Assembly (NCBI GenBank): GCA_044426045.1
Contig: JAWXUX010000005.1
Coordinates: forward strand, 101,205 to 165,204
DNA length: 64,000 nucleotides
Source: JAWXUU01 sp044426045
GTDB taxonomy: Bacteria > Bacillota > Clostridia > Christensenellales > CAMQZB01
Direction of reading: 5' to 3'
Of this stretch, positions 34,616 through 42,826 are shown one piece after another. Under the pieces are notes generated by a model, which did not search any database, had not been told where the DNA came from, and saw only the letters and a program-made list of their open reading frames with translations. Both the position numbers and the translations under genes were made by a program. Within the stretch, counting starts at the first letter, position 1, and each line of letters begins with the position of its first letter.

Positions 34616-34969
34616 TTAACTACTTTTAAAACTATCCTTTAAAGACAAGTTAACCGCGGAAGTTGCAATGAACTCACAATTCGTTGGTCTGCCTCGCATA
34701 TTGTCAAAAATCAACCCCATTTCGCACATATAATCCATATCACCGCGAAGATATGCGCTTTCTATTGCGCACGTTATGTTCTTTTCAACGGTTTTCGCCG
34801 TCTTACCATGCACATTTGCAAGCTCCTTATAAAGCGAAACGCCAAGCACACGAGAATCATAGTTACTTTCACAAAATTTTATTATAGCATATTTTATATA
34901 ATCAAATCCACGGTGTCGCTTTTTGAATCCCGCTAGCATCAAAAACTCATCAATATCTTTATCTTGCAT
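34616..34969 (-). CDS. Stand-alone Spo0A C-terminal (DNA-binding) domain protein
   Basis: 117 residues. Nearly all of it aligns with the Spo0A effector domain: LAGFKKRHRGFDYIKYAI, then LYKELANVHGKTAKTVEKN with the recognition helix, AIESAYLRGD and RPTNCEFIA, the last two being near-invariant Spo0A features. No receiver domain is encoded. The ATG at 34969 has GGGGGAG in front and TATAAT about 20 bases further upstream, and the preceding gene ends with a terminator, so this is not a broken two-domain gene. It probably binds 0A-box-like DNA without phosphorylation control. It may compete with, or replace, full Spo0A. Confidence 0.8.
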   Translation of the reverse strand: MQDKDIDEFLMLAGFKKRHRGFDYIKYAIIKFCESNYDSRVLGVSLYKELANVHGKTAKTVEKNITCAIESAYLRGDMDYMCEMGLIFDNMRGRPTNCEFIATSAVNLSLKDSFKSS

Positions 34970-35130
34970 AATATCTCCCCCTTTTTCTACATTATAATGC
35001 AAAAAAACGCAAATGCACCACGAGTGCCATAATTCGACAAACACTCCCATAAAATAACATTTTCTACCGTGATGAAAAGTTGGGGGACTTATAAAAAGTA
35101 TCGATCAAAGATTGATTTTTAAAAAGAAAA

Positions 35131-35153
35131 AAGCCCCAGAAAATCTGGAGCTT
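35131..35153 (-). terminator. Terminator after the 35162 gene
   Basis: AAGCTCCAGA and TCTGGGGCTT form a 10-bp stem (one G-T pair) with a 3-base loop, followed on the minus strand by TTTTTTC. Confidence 0.85.
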
Positions 35154-35161
35154 AACTCGCC

Positions 35162-35806
35162 TCATTTATGAGACATTCTTGGATATAGTGGTAACTCAAA
35201 AAAGTCTGTGCACACTTCTTCGTTATAGTCCTGACAATGTGGGATACTGCAGTAGCCATAGGTTGGAACTACTAGTTCAACATCCATTGTCACTTTCATA
35301 ATCAAAGTGTAGCAGATTGTTATTTTGAAGGTGTCGTCCGATTCATATGTTCCCGTTGGGGCAACAAGTCCGCAAATTGCAGTTATGTCATACGGCAAGA
35401 TTGACGCTTGTGGCACTGCTAGCACCACATCAATAGGAATTGTCACATCAGCTGTGCCACTACCTTTTGTGCAATCTGCATCGGTATAGTTGACTTTGAG
35501 TGCAATTTTTGCATCCGCCCTCACGCGAACATGACACGGTCTTCCTTCAATTGGAGTAGTCACTAAATTTTCAAGCGTTGTTGTTCCTGTGGAATACGCG
35601 CTGTCGAATGTTAGTGGATCTTCCGGTGATTCTGGATCCAAATCAGTGATTGTCACCAGAACATTTTCTAGCGTACCTTGTTTCATGCACGCATCAAACA
35701 CCCTTTTGAGCTCTACACATATCTTTTCGCAAGGACCGCAAGTGTTAGCCACTCGATCCGCACCTCCGCCCGCAGTTTCTACTGCAGGATTTTGGAAAAA
35801 AGACAT
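35162..35806 (-). CDS. Cys-containing conserved clostridial protein, possibly spore-associated
   Basis: 214 residues, no signal peptide or membrane segment. Starts with CGPCEKICVELKRVFDACMKQ, then a mostly beta middle section with repeated Val/Thr strands (NVLVTITDL, ADVTIPIDVVLAVPQASI), and ends with YGYCSIPHCQDYNEEVC. The pattern is like a family widespread in spore-forming Clostridia without assigned function. The coat or exosporium idea rests only on lineage and neighbouring genes. Monocistronic, with AAAGGAGG before the ATG and a terminator after. Confidence 0.7.
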   Translation of the reverse strand: MSFFQNPAVETAGGGADRVANTCGPCEKICVELKRVFDACMKQGTLENVLVTITDLDPESPEDPLTFDSAYSTGTTTLENLVTTPIEGRPCHVRVRADAKIALKVNYTDADCTKGSGTADVTIPIDVVLAVPQASILPYDITAICGLVAPTGTYESDDTFKITICYTLIMKVTMDVELVVPTYGYCSIPHCQDYNEEVCTDFFELPLYPRMSHK

Positions 35807-35904
35807 ACGTTTTTAGCCTCCTTTGGTTTATACAGTCAATATAAATCAAATCATCCTACTTCATTATATGCCTTTTTACAATATGTGTTACAATTTCTTA
35901 GCCG

Positions 35905-37620
35905 TTATTCAAAATATAGCAATAGGCTTTCATTATATTTGAATACCGTATAGTGAACTTCTTCATACCTTTCTTTTATTAGGTCGCTCACCGATGAAAT
36001 ATATTCGGCGGTTTTTTTATCATCAGTGAGGTCGATGATTTCACCAACATATACTTCTTCATTGCCAATATATGACAAATCAAAGTTATCCGTGTAGCAA
36101 TTTTCAACAAGCCCGATGCGATAATAACCCATGATACTTCCAGCCTTACCGCTGACATTCACCACATTGTTGAGTGCGAATGTGAAAATGATTTGACCTT
36201 CGGTGTTTCTTCCCGCAATACCACCAGCATAGCTGTTTTGCGTGACAGAATTTATCACCACATCACCATAGGTGTAGCAATAGCTTATACTGTCCTCGTT
36301 ATCGCCAACTATTCCGCCGGCATACATTGAACCGCTGATATAGGCATTGTTTGAAGAATACTCGATTTCCGACCTGTTTTCGCCCGCTATGCCACCTGAA
36401 ATTTTAGAGTCAACTGTTCCGCTGTTTGTGCAGAGAGATATATATCCCGCGTTGTTTCCGCAAATTCCACCTGCAATTGAAGTGCTTTCAACCGTGCTGT
36501 AGTTTTTGCAACCAAGTATCATTCCGTCCATATTCCATCCGACAATACCGCCAGATGTATCACCCATGATAGTGGAATAATTTGAACATGAAACAACACT
36601 GCCATTTGTGTTATTTTGCCCAACAATGCCACCGCATGTGTTGCCATAGACATAGCTATAATTTTTACAAATTGATATCTGACCATTATTAATGGCGGCG
36701 ATTGCACCAGCAGAAACACGGCCTTCAAACTCTCCTCCGTATTTCACTACGTTTGAAACGCTGCCACTGCTTCCAACAACACCAAAAATTCCCGAAAGTT
36801 GTCCCACGTATGACAAATTAGAAATTCTGTAACTGCCCCCGTCATAGTCACCCTCGAATGAGTAGACAAGCCCAATAGGCTCGTAATCGGTGATGTATCT
36901 GAAATCCAAATCGGCAGTTTGAAGCAAATATTTACCCAAAAAAGTTTCGCCGTTTACGTTGCTTTCACAAATCCATTTGAAATTTTCTATGCTTGAAATA
37001 AGATACGGATCATTTGCGGTACCCGTTCCGATTGGCACAACCGTTTGATAGTCGTCAAGATATTTTGGAATTATATAAACCTCTTTGACTTCGCTGTATT
37101 GTGATTCAAAATACGTTTCGTCGTCGCCAACTGATTTTATGCGGATTGTTTGAGTGTCGGGAAATGCAAAAATGAAACTTTCAATGATGTTTGTTTCATA
37201 ATAGTATTCATTATCGTTGATTTCAACAATATATCCCGATGCATTTTCAACTGATGACCAAAACAACACTTCGCCTATGTACTGAATTTTAGTGGTTGCA
37301 TCAAGAATACTGAAGGAAAATGGCGTTGATTTGTCGCTTATATCCCAAATTTTTGAGGCTCTCACCGTTGCGGTGTAGTCGATTCCGACAACTAGTCCGT
37401 CATAGTAGTTAGTTTTTAAAGTGATATCCTCACCGTTCAGGTTCAAGATATATTGGTCGACACCTGAAACATTTTCCCAATACAACACACCACTATCAAC
37501 CCACATTGTTTGTGGGGGTAAAAACTCTTGCGATTCTTCACTTTCACATGCGGAAAACACGCATGAAAGTGATACAAAAACAAGAACTATCAGAAGTGTT
37601 GTGAGTATTTTCTTATTCAT
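35905..37620 (-). CDS. Lipoprotein with fibronectin-like and GLUG repeats
   Basis: 571 residues. Signal peptide with a lipobox ending FSAC at about residue 25, so it is likely lipid-anchored on the outside. Two beta-rich segments (about 35-110 and 110-190) resemble fibronectin type III folds. From about 250 to 500 there are many GLUG-type repeats built around GGIAG or GGIVG, each about 22-30 residues (for example AGGIVGDNEDSISYCYTYGD), forming a solenoid. Adhesion or polysaccharide contact is a common role for such proteins, but not shown here. AAGGAG before the ATG; the exchanger gene upstream is 9 bases away. Confidence 0.8.
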   Translation of the reverse strand: MNKKILTTLLIVLVFVSLSCVFSACESEESQEFLPPQTMWVDSGVLYWENVSGVDQYILNLNGEDITLKTNYYDGLVVGIDYTATVRASKIWDISDKSTPFSFSILDATTKIQYIGEVLFWSSVENASGYIVEINDNEYYYETNIIESFIFAFPDTQTIRIKSVGDDETYFESQYSEVKEVYIIPKYLDDYQTVVPIGTGTANDPYLISSIENFKWICESNVNGETFLGKYLLQTADLDFRYITDYEPIGLVYSFEGDYDGGSYRISNLSYVGQLSGIFGVVGSSGSVSNVVKYGGEFEGRVSAGAIAAINNGQISICKNYSYVYGNTCGGIVGQNNTNGSVVSCSNYSTIMGDTSGGIVGWNMDGMILGCKNYSTVESTSIAGGICGNNAGYISLCTNSGTVDSKISGGIAGENRSEIEYSSNNAYISGSMYAGGIVGDNEDSISYCYTYGDVVINSVTQNSYAGGIAGRNTEGQIIFTFALNNVVNVSGKAGSIMGYYRIGLVENCYTDNFDLSYIGNEEVYVGEIIDLTDDKKTAEYISSVSDLIKERYEEVHYTVFKYNESLLLYFE

Positions 37621-37628
37621 TGGGCTCC

Positions 37629-38621
37629 TTAGATGATTGTTGATAGGATATATGCAAGATATGCAAAATAGATTGCTAGCATAGAGATACCTTGTGCTTT
37701 ATAGGTTCTTGATTTTAGCAAGATTGGTACAACCAAAATCAAAACGCCAAGCAAAAGTGCCACAACGCCTGCAATGATGATGCCCATTTGTGATGAATCC
37801 AAAACCAAGTTGAATGCGTTGTTTCTTGAAGCAACAAGTCCAGAACCGCCAACGATGAGGGCTGCGTTTATAACGTTTGCGCCCATGACGTTACCGATAG
37901 ATATATCAATATTTTTCTTTTTGATTGCATTGATTGAAGTCGCGAGCTCGGGAAGACTTGTTCCAAGCGCCACAACAGTGAAACCAACGATTGTTGTTGA
38001 GATATTCAAATAATCAGTTGCGATTATTGAAACATTATTTACAAGCAGTTGTGCACCACAAAATATAGCAAATCCGCCGATGATGAGTTTAACGCCTGAA
38101 ATAAGATATTCTTTCGTTCCAAATTTTTCTTCGTCGCCAAAATCATCGGATTTTGATTCCTTTGATTTTTTAACCGCTTCAACGACATTGAAAGCAATGA
38201 AAATAAAGAAAATCGAAAGCAAAACCAGCATTTCAACAAGTGAAAGTGTCAAGTCGAATATGAACACAAGTGTTAGGATTGTCACCAATATAACAAACGC
38301 GATTTTTGACATGAATGATTTTTTGTCAAGGCGAGCCACTGCAAAAGTGAGCGCGATACCAAGAATCAACGCAACGTTGCAAAGCATTGACCCAACCGAG
38401 TTTGAAACGGCAAGGGAAGCATCGCCTTGGAATGCTGCGATATATGAAACCGTGATTTCCGGAAGCGTTGTTCCAATACTCACGATTGTTGCACCAATGA
38501 GAAGTGGCGGAATTTTTGTTGCTGTTGCAATTTCAACGGCACCGTCAACAAAGATGTCCCCACCTTTTATTATCAAAACAAAACCTAGGGCTACTAGCAA
38601 AATAATTATTAATAATGTCAT
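37629..38621 (-). CDS. Na+/Ca2+ exchanger family (CaCA, YrbG-like) protein
   Basis: 330 residues, ten membrane segments in two inverted halves. Both alpha repeats are clear: IGATIVSIGTTLPEITVSY (about 42-60) and VGFTVVALGTSLPELATSI (about 205), each with the ion-binding Glu, followed by NSVGSMLCNVALILG and NVMGANVINAALIVGG. An acidic/Lys loop at about 155-170 lies between the halves. Exchanges Ca2+ (or another cation) for Na+, H+ or K+ across the membrane. AAGGA before the ATG. Confidence 0.93.
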   Translation of the reverse strand: MTLLIIILLVALGFVLIIKGGDIFVDGAVEIATATKIPPLLIGATIVSIGTTLPEITVSYIAAFQGDASLAVSNSVGSMLCNVALILGIALTFAVARLDKKSFMSKIAFVILVTILTLVFIFDLTLSLVEMLVLLSIFFIFIAFNVVEAVKKSKESKSDDFGDEEKFGTKEYLISGVKLIIGGFAIFCGAQLLVNNVSIIATDYLNISTTIVGFTVVALGTSLPELATSINAIKKKNIDISIGNVMGANVINAALIVGGSGLVASRNNAFNLVLDSSQMGIIIAGVVALLLGVLILVVPILLKSRTYKAQGISMLAIYFAYLAYILSTII

Positions 38622-38657
38622 TTTTTATATCCTTATAATTTTAGCGACAATGTCGCA

Positions 38658-39479
38658 TTAGCTGTGCAAATCAATACTTTCAGTCGTTCCCATGATATTT
38701 ATTCCCTGCATTGGGATATATAGGTCACTTCTTATTTGCTTTATTCTTATTACTCTTCCTCTATATTTATACATGATATAACCCTTTGAAACTTTGCCTA
38801 TTTTTGAATTTCGATAGGATATCATCTCGCCACAAGGTACCGAGACTCCCGCAAATTCGGTGTCAAGCTTTGTGACGGTTTCGGGCGGTGCAATTATTTT
38901 CAGAACTGCATTATACGGCAGAATTTCAAGTCCTTTGATTTTCTTGGTTGAATATATTTTCACCAAAAGCGTGTCGCCATTTGCAACAGTTGAAATTTTC
39001 ACCGGATAGGGATAGATGTTTTTTATCACCAAATCGCTACCTTCGCTTGACACCATTGCATCAAAAGATGCATCGACATATTCTGGCGAAAGGGTGTGTT
39101 GATGAACTTCCACAATTTTTAGCCCTGCGCGCAAAACCGCGTTGTACAAAGTTGTTGATGTTTGACAAACTCCCCCACCAACACCGCCTGTGTAGACGCC
39201 ATTTTCAATCACGGTTGCTATTTTATATCCATTTTCTTCGGTTCTTTTTCCAACTGCTTTATTAAAAGAGAGGGTTTCCCCACTTTTTATAACCACGCCA
39301 TCAAGCTTGGATGCCGAAAGATTGATATTGTGCTTTCTTTCGGGCATTGAATATTTATACTGCGTTGAAAAACTTGATAACTCTTGCCAAGTTTCACCTT
39401 CGCAAGTCTTGTATCCGCAAAATCCAATTTGTGAAAGAAGCACCACACTGCAAAGAACTGCTAGAATAATTTTTCTCAT
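38658..39479 (-). CDS. VanW family secreted protein
   Basis: 273 residues with an N-terminal signal sequence (1-22). The VanW core (about 55-165) reads LDGVVIKSGETLSFNKAVG, ENGVYTGGVGGGVCQTSTTLYNAVLRAGL and HQHTLSPEYVD. The family is named from glycopeptide resistance clusters, but most members, like this one, are not near van genes and have no known reaction. A role in the cell wall is likely. Confidence 0.9.
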   Translation of the reverse strand: MRKIILAVLCSVVLLSQIGFCGYKTCEGETWQELSSFSTQYKYSMPERKHNINLSASKLDGVVIKSGETLSFNKAVGKRTEENGYKIATVIENGVYTGGVGGGVCQTSTTLYNAVLRAGLKIVEVHQHTLSPEYVDASFDAMVSSEGSDLVIKNIYPYPVKISTVANGDTLLVKIYSTKKIKGLEILPYNAVLKIIAPPETVTKLDTEFAGVSVPCGEMISYRNSKIGKVSKGYIMYKYRGRVIRIKQIRSDLYIPMQGINIMGTTESIDLHS

Positions 39480-39564
39480 TTTATCCTCTTTTGTTTTTTG
39501 CTTTTAGTATTCCAAACTCACAAAATTTTAGTTGTTATATCTGATTATTTTTTTCTTTTTTATC

Positions 39565-40389
39565 CTACATCAGCTCTCGGATGATTTTTTCATCCATCCC
39601 CCAATCTGGCTTTCCAATTTTTGCACTTCTGCCTTCGCCGTGAAAATCACTGCCCACAGTTGCAATCAAATTGTATTTTTTTGCCATTCTATTATAAAAT
39701 CGCACCTCTTCATACGAGTGAGTTGAATAGTGAACTTCAATTCCATGAAGTCCTTCACTTGCCAAACTCGCAATGAACGGTTCTTGATTTTTCATTTTTA
39801 ATCTGCCAGGGTGTGCAAGCACGGCTTTTCCACCGTATCTTTTTATAAGCCTTATGATTTCCTCTGGCGTTTTTTTGTGGCTTGAAATAAAACATGGTTT
39901 TCCATTGCCTATCCAAAGGTCAAACGCTTGGTTAACGTTGCGAACATAGCCTTTTTTTGCCATCACAAGTCCAATTTGACTTCTTCCAAGAACATGCCCC
40001 GAAAATTCACGCATTTCTTCCACAGTCACAATCATATCATGTTCTGCCAATTTTTGCAAGAGTTCTGCATTTCTTCTGTCCCTTGCTTCTTGCAATTCTT
40101 TGATTTCTTTTTGCAAATTTTCGTCAAGTGGGTCAAGTCCATATCCGATGATGTGCACTTCACATTCTCCCATTGATGAAAATTCCACGCCAGAAAGTCC
40201 GATTATGCCCGCTTTTTTACATTCTTCAAGCATTTCAGAAACACCTTGCATTGTGTCGTGATCGGTGAGACTCATCACTTGAACACCTCGCTTCACCCCT
40301 TCTCGAACAAGTTCGTGAGGGGTCAAGAAACCGTCGGAATATATCGAATGCATGTGCATATCTGATTTATATCTTTTATATTTGTACAT
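39565..40389 (-). CDS. PHP domain phosphoesterase (RNase AM/YciV-like)
   Basis: 274 residues. Metal ligands of the PHP fold: HMHSIYSDG (about 12), LTDHDTM (about 41), the Glu in SGVEFSS, HPGR (about 190) and GSDFHGEG (about 255). Size and pattern fit the YciV group, which removes 5' nucleotides from short RNAs or 3',5'-bisphosphonucleotides; the actual substrate is uncertain. It begins just 3 bases after rmuC ends. Confidence 0.88.
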   Translation of the reverse strand: MYKYKRYKSDMHMHSIYSDGFLTPHELVREGVKRGVQVMSLTDHDTMQGVSEMLEECKKAGIIGLSGVEFSSMGECEVHIIGYGLDPLDENLQKEIKELQEARDRRNAELLQKLAEHDMIVTVEEMREFSGHVLGRSQIGLVMAKKGYVRNVNQAFDLWIGNGKPCFISSHKKTPEEIIRLIKRYGGKAVLAHPGRLKMKNQEPFIASLASEGLHGIEVHYSTHSYEEVRFYNRMAKKYNLIATVGSDFHGEGRSAKIGKPDWGMDEKIIRELM

Positions 40390-40392
40390 TCA

Positions 40393-42003
40393 CTATTCTC
40401 CCGTGTTTTCAAGCAGAGTTTCGCTGATGGCTTCTATTTCTTTGTTTTCACTTGTCACGTCGCGAAGTTTTCTGCCAATTGTTCTTGTTTTTCTTGACGC
40501 AAGTTCAATTTGGTTGGATGCTTCGTTGATTTTCTTTTGTGTTTTATCCAAAATATCGCTGAATTTCAAGAATTCCTTTTTAAACACCGCAAGAAGGTCA
40601 TATATTTCCCCGCTACGCTTTTCGATTTCTAGTGTTCTGAAGCCCATTTGCAAGCTGTTGAGAATTGCACCGAGAGTTGATGGCCCCGCAACCACGATTC
40701 GTTTATCGCGTTGCAATGTTTCAATCAATGTGCTTTTTCTGAGAACTTCGGCGTAAAGTCCTTCAAGTGGCAAATACATGACTGCAAAATCCGTTGTTTT
40801 TGGCGGTTTGATATATTTTTGCGAGATAGAGCTTGCTTGCACTTTGATTGCTTCTTCAAGTTTTTTAGACGCCAGTGCTTCCGCTTCCTTATCCCCTTGC
40901 TCGCTTGCGTTTATGAGGCGGTAGTAGTCTTCGATTGGGAATTTTGAGTCGATTGGAATGAACATTTCTTGGTCTTTGCCAGGTAGCAAGATTGCAAAGT
41001 CCACTCTTTCCGAACTGTTTGTATCCACGATTGCTTGTTTTTTATATTGATTTGGTGTGAGCATTTGTGAAAGCAAGTTATCCAGCTGAACTTCCGCCCA
41101 CGTTCCGCGGGTTTTGACGTTTTGAAGGACATTTTTAAGATCGCCAACGCCTTTTGTGAGGCTTTGAACGTCGCCAAGTCCCTTATACACTTGTTCAAGG
41201 CTGTTGTTTATCACATTGAATGAACTGTTCAATCTTGATTCTAGTGTTGAAGTGAGTTTTTCATCCACGATGATACGCATTCTTTCAAGTTCTTTTTGGT
41301 TTTCCTTGTTCATGTATTTAAGATTTTCATCCACATTTGCTTTTAGGTTACCAACTGATGCTGAAAGCGTTGTTTCAAGTTTAGCGATGTTTTCTGATGT
41401 TCTTTGGGTGAGCAAACGGATATTTTCACCTAGGCTTTGTGAAAGTGATTGAATTTTGCCGTCCATACTTTCTAGCCTTTCGCGAGTTGAATCTTTTGTT
41501 GCTGTGAGCGTTTGATTTTGAACTTCTTGAAGTTTTTCTATGCTTGATTTGACAGTTTCTGTCATGTTCAAAATTGATGCTTTTTGCATAATTTCAAAAG
41601 AAGCAAGTTTATCTTCCGTTGTTTTTTGCATTCTTTCGATTTGCACCGCCCATTGTTCTTTCATTCCGTCGATTGCACCTTTCATTTGTCCAATTTCTTT
41701 TGACGTTTGGGCACTTGCTGACGATTGGACTTGCAAAAGTCCGTTGAATGAGTCAACGATTGTTGCAATTTGGTTTGAAATGCTTGCAAATTGATACTTT
41801 TGCTCCTCAATTTTCACAAATATTTCGTTTTGCTTTGCTTGTGCGGTATCTTGATTTTGCGTTATTTGGTTTATCACCGCGTTTTGGGCGATGTTGTTTT
41901 GCTCGCTTCGGTTAAGCTGAGTTTTCGTTTTTTTCAGCTCGACAAAAAGAAGTATTATTCCGATTATTGAAAGTGATGAAATTGCTAGTATTATATAATC
42001 CAT
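40393..42003 (-). CDS. rmuC: DNA recombination protein RmuC
   Basis: 536 residues. N-terminal membrane anchor (IILAISSLSIIGIILLFVEL), a long coiled coil (about 25-270, Gln/Glu/Lys-rich), then the nuclease-fold RmuC domain (about 280-480) with TRGTWAEVQLDNLLSQML, IPIDSKFPIEDYYRL and FAVMYLPLEGLYAEVL. RmuC limits inversions at short inverted repeats in E. coli. 15 bases after the CCA-like gene and 3 before the PHP gene, so it lies in one operon. Confidence 0.94.
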   Translation of the reverse strand: MDYIILAISSLSIIGIILLFVELKKTKTQLNRSEQNNIAQNAVINQITQNQDTAQAKQNEIFVKIEEQKYQFASISNQIATIVDSFNGLLQVQSSASAQTSKEIGQMKGAIDGMKEQWAVQIERMQKTTEDKLASFEIMQKASILNMTETVKSSIEKLQEVQNQTLTATKDSTRERLESMDGKIQSLSQSLGENIRLLTQRTSENIAKLETTLSASVGNLKANVDENLKYMNKENQKELERMRIIVDEKLTSTLESRLNSSFNVINNSLEQVYKGLGDVQSLTKGVGDLKNVLQNVKTRGTWAEVQLDNLLSQMLTPNQYKKQAIVDTNSSERVDFAILLPGKDQEMFIPIDSKFPIEDYYRLINASEQGDKEAEALASKKLEEAIKVQASSISQKYIKPPKTTDFAVMYLPLEGLYAEVLRKSTLIETLQRDKRIVVAGPSTLGAILNSLQMGFRTLEIEKRSGEIYDLLAVFKKEFLKFSDILDKTQKKINEASNQIELASRKTRTIGRKLRDVTSENKEIEAISETLLENTGE

Positions 42004-42017
42004 GTTTTCCTTTATTA

Positions 42018-42698
42018 TTATTGGTGGTTTATCCCAAGATGAGAAAAAATGCCAAGTTCTTTTATTAATTTTTCATTTTCTGATGTTATATGTGGTTGAA
42101 ATTTTTTGAATTCCGATAAGCACCGCTCTTTTTTGATTTGCAATATATTTTCTTTGTTTTCAAAGGCGCATTCAAGGGTATCTTTATCGATTTGATAGCC
42201 AAGGGTTAGCGAAAACCTTATCATTCGCAAAATCCGCATGCCGTCGACTTCAAGTGTTTTTGGTGAAATTTGCACGATACGCTTTTCAAAAAGGTGCTTT
42301 TCTCCATCGTGAAAATCTAAAATTTCCCCTGCTTTATTAATATAGATAGCGTTTATTGTGAAATCCCGCCTCTCGCTGTCGGCTTTTGCAGTTGAAACCC
42401 TTTCAACTTTTGAGGGAAAATATCCTTTTTTATATTCCTCCTTTCGAAATGCGGTGAGGTCGATATCGTGGTTGCCACATACAAATCTTAGTGAATGGAG
42501 TTTTTTTATGTACTGCTTGTTTTGCAAATCTAGTGTTGAAAGTTCTTCTGCACAAATGTCACCACAAATATCAATATCGCGTGGCAATTTGTTGTGGCAA
42601 ATGATTTCCCTTGTTGCACCGCCAACGAAAAACAGCTGTTTTTCCGATATTTGTTGTGGCAAATTCAGTTTTTCAAAAAATTCAAACCTATTATTCAT
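42018..42698 (-). CDS. Minimal CCA-adding enzyme/poly(A) polymerase-like nucleotidyltransferase
   Basis: 226 residues against about 400-450 for usual class II CCA-adding enzymes. The head and neck motifs are in order: GGATREIICHNKLPRDIDI (motif A; the usual Val-Arg-Asp is changed to Ala-Thr-Arg, while Asp-x-Asp is kept), ERRDFTINAIY (motif B), FHDGEKHLFEKRIVQI (C), DGMRILRMIRF (D) and KKERCLSEFKKF (E). The body and tail domains that bind tRNA are absent. It could repair CCA ends or be a specialised nucleotidyltransferase. Ribosome binding site is weak. Confidence 0.8.
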   Translation of the reverse strand: MNNRFEFFEKLNLPQQISEKQLFFVGGATREIICHNKLPRDIDICGDICAEELSTLDLQNKQYIKKLHSLRFVCGNHDIDLTAFRKEEYKKGYFPSKVERVSTAKADSERRDFTINAIYINKAGEILDFHDGEKHLFEKRIVQISPKTLEVDGMRILRMIRFSLTLGYQIDKDTLECAFENKENILQIKKERCLSEFKKFQPHITSENEKLIKELGIFSHLGINHQ

Positions 42699-42826
42699 AA
42701 AAACAGTATAACATTTTTTTATTTAGCTTTCAATCATTTTACATAGACTTTTAAAAATGTTAATATAATATTGATATAAATTTAGAGTTTACTTTTTAGT
42801 GCTTCTGAATATTGGGAGGAATTATT

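Noticed and set aside
34970..35130. A lost receiver domain upstream of the Spo0A-like gene (pseudogene reading)
   Set aside because: Only about 160 bases lie between the gene and the terminator of the next gene, and they contain a -10 box and ribosome site, not receiver remnants.
36100..36900. DNA repeat array or CRISPR in the GLUG region
   Set aside because: The repetition is at protein level (GGI-x-G motifs), with variable DNA and no constant direct repeats or spacers.
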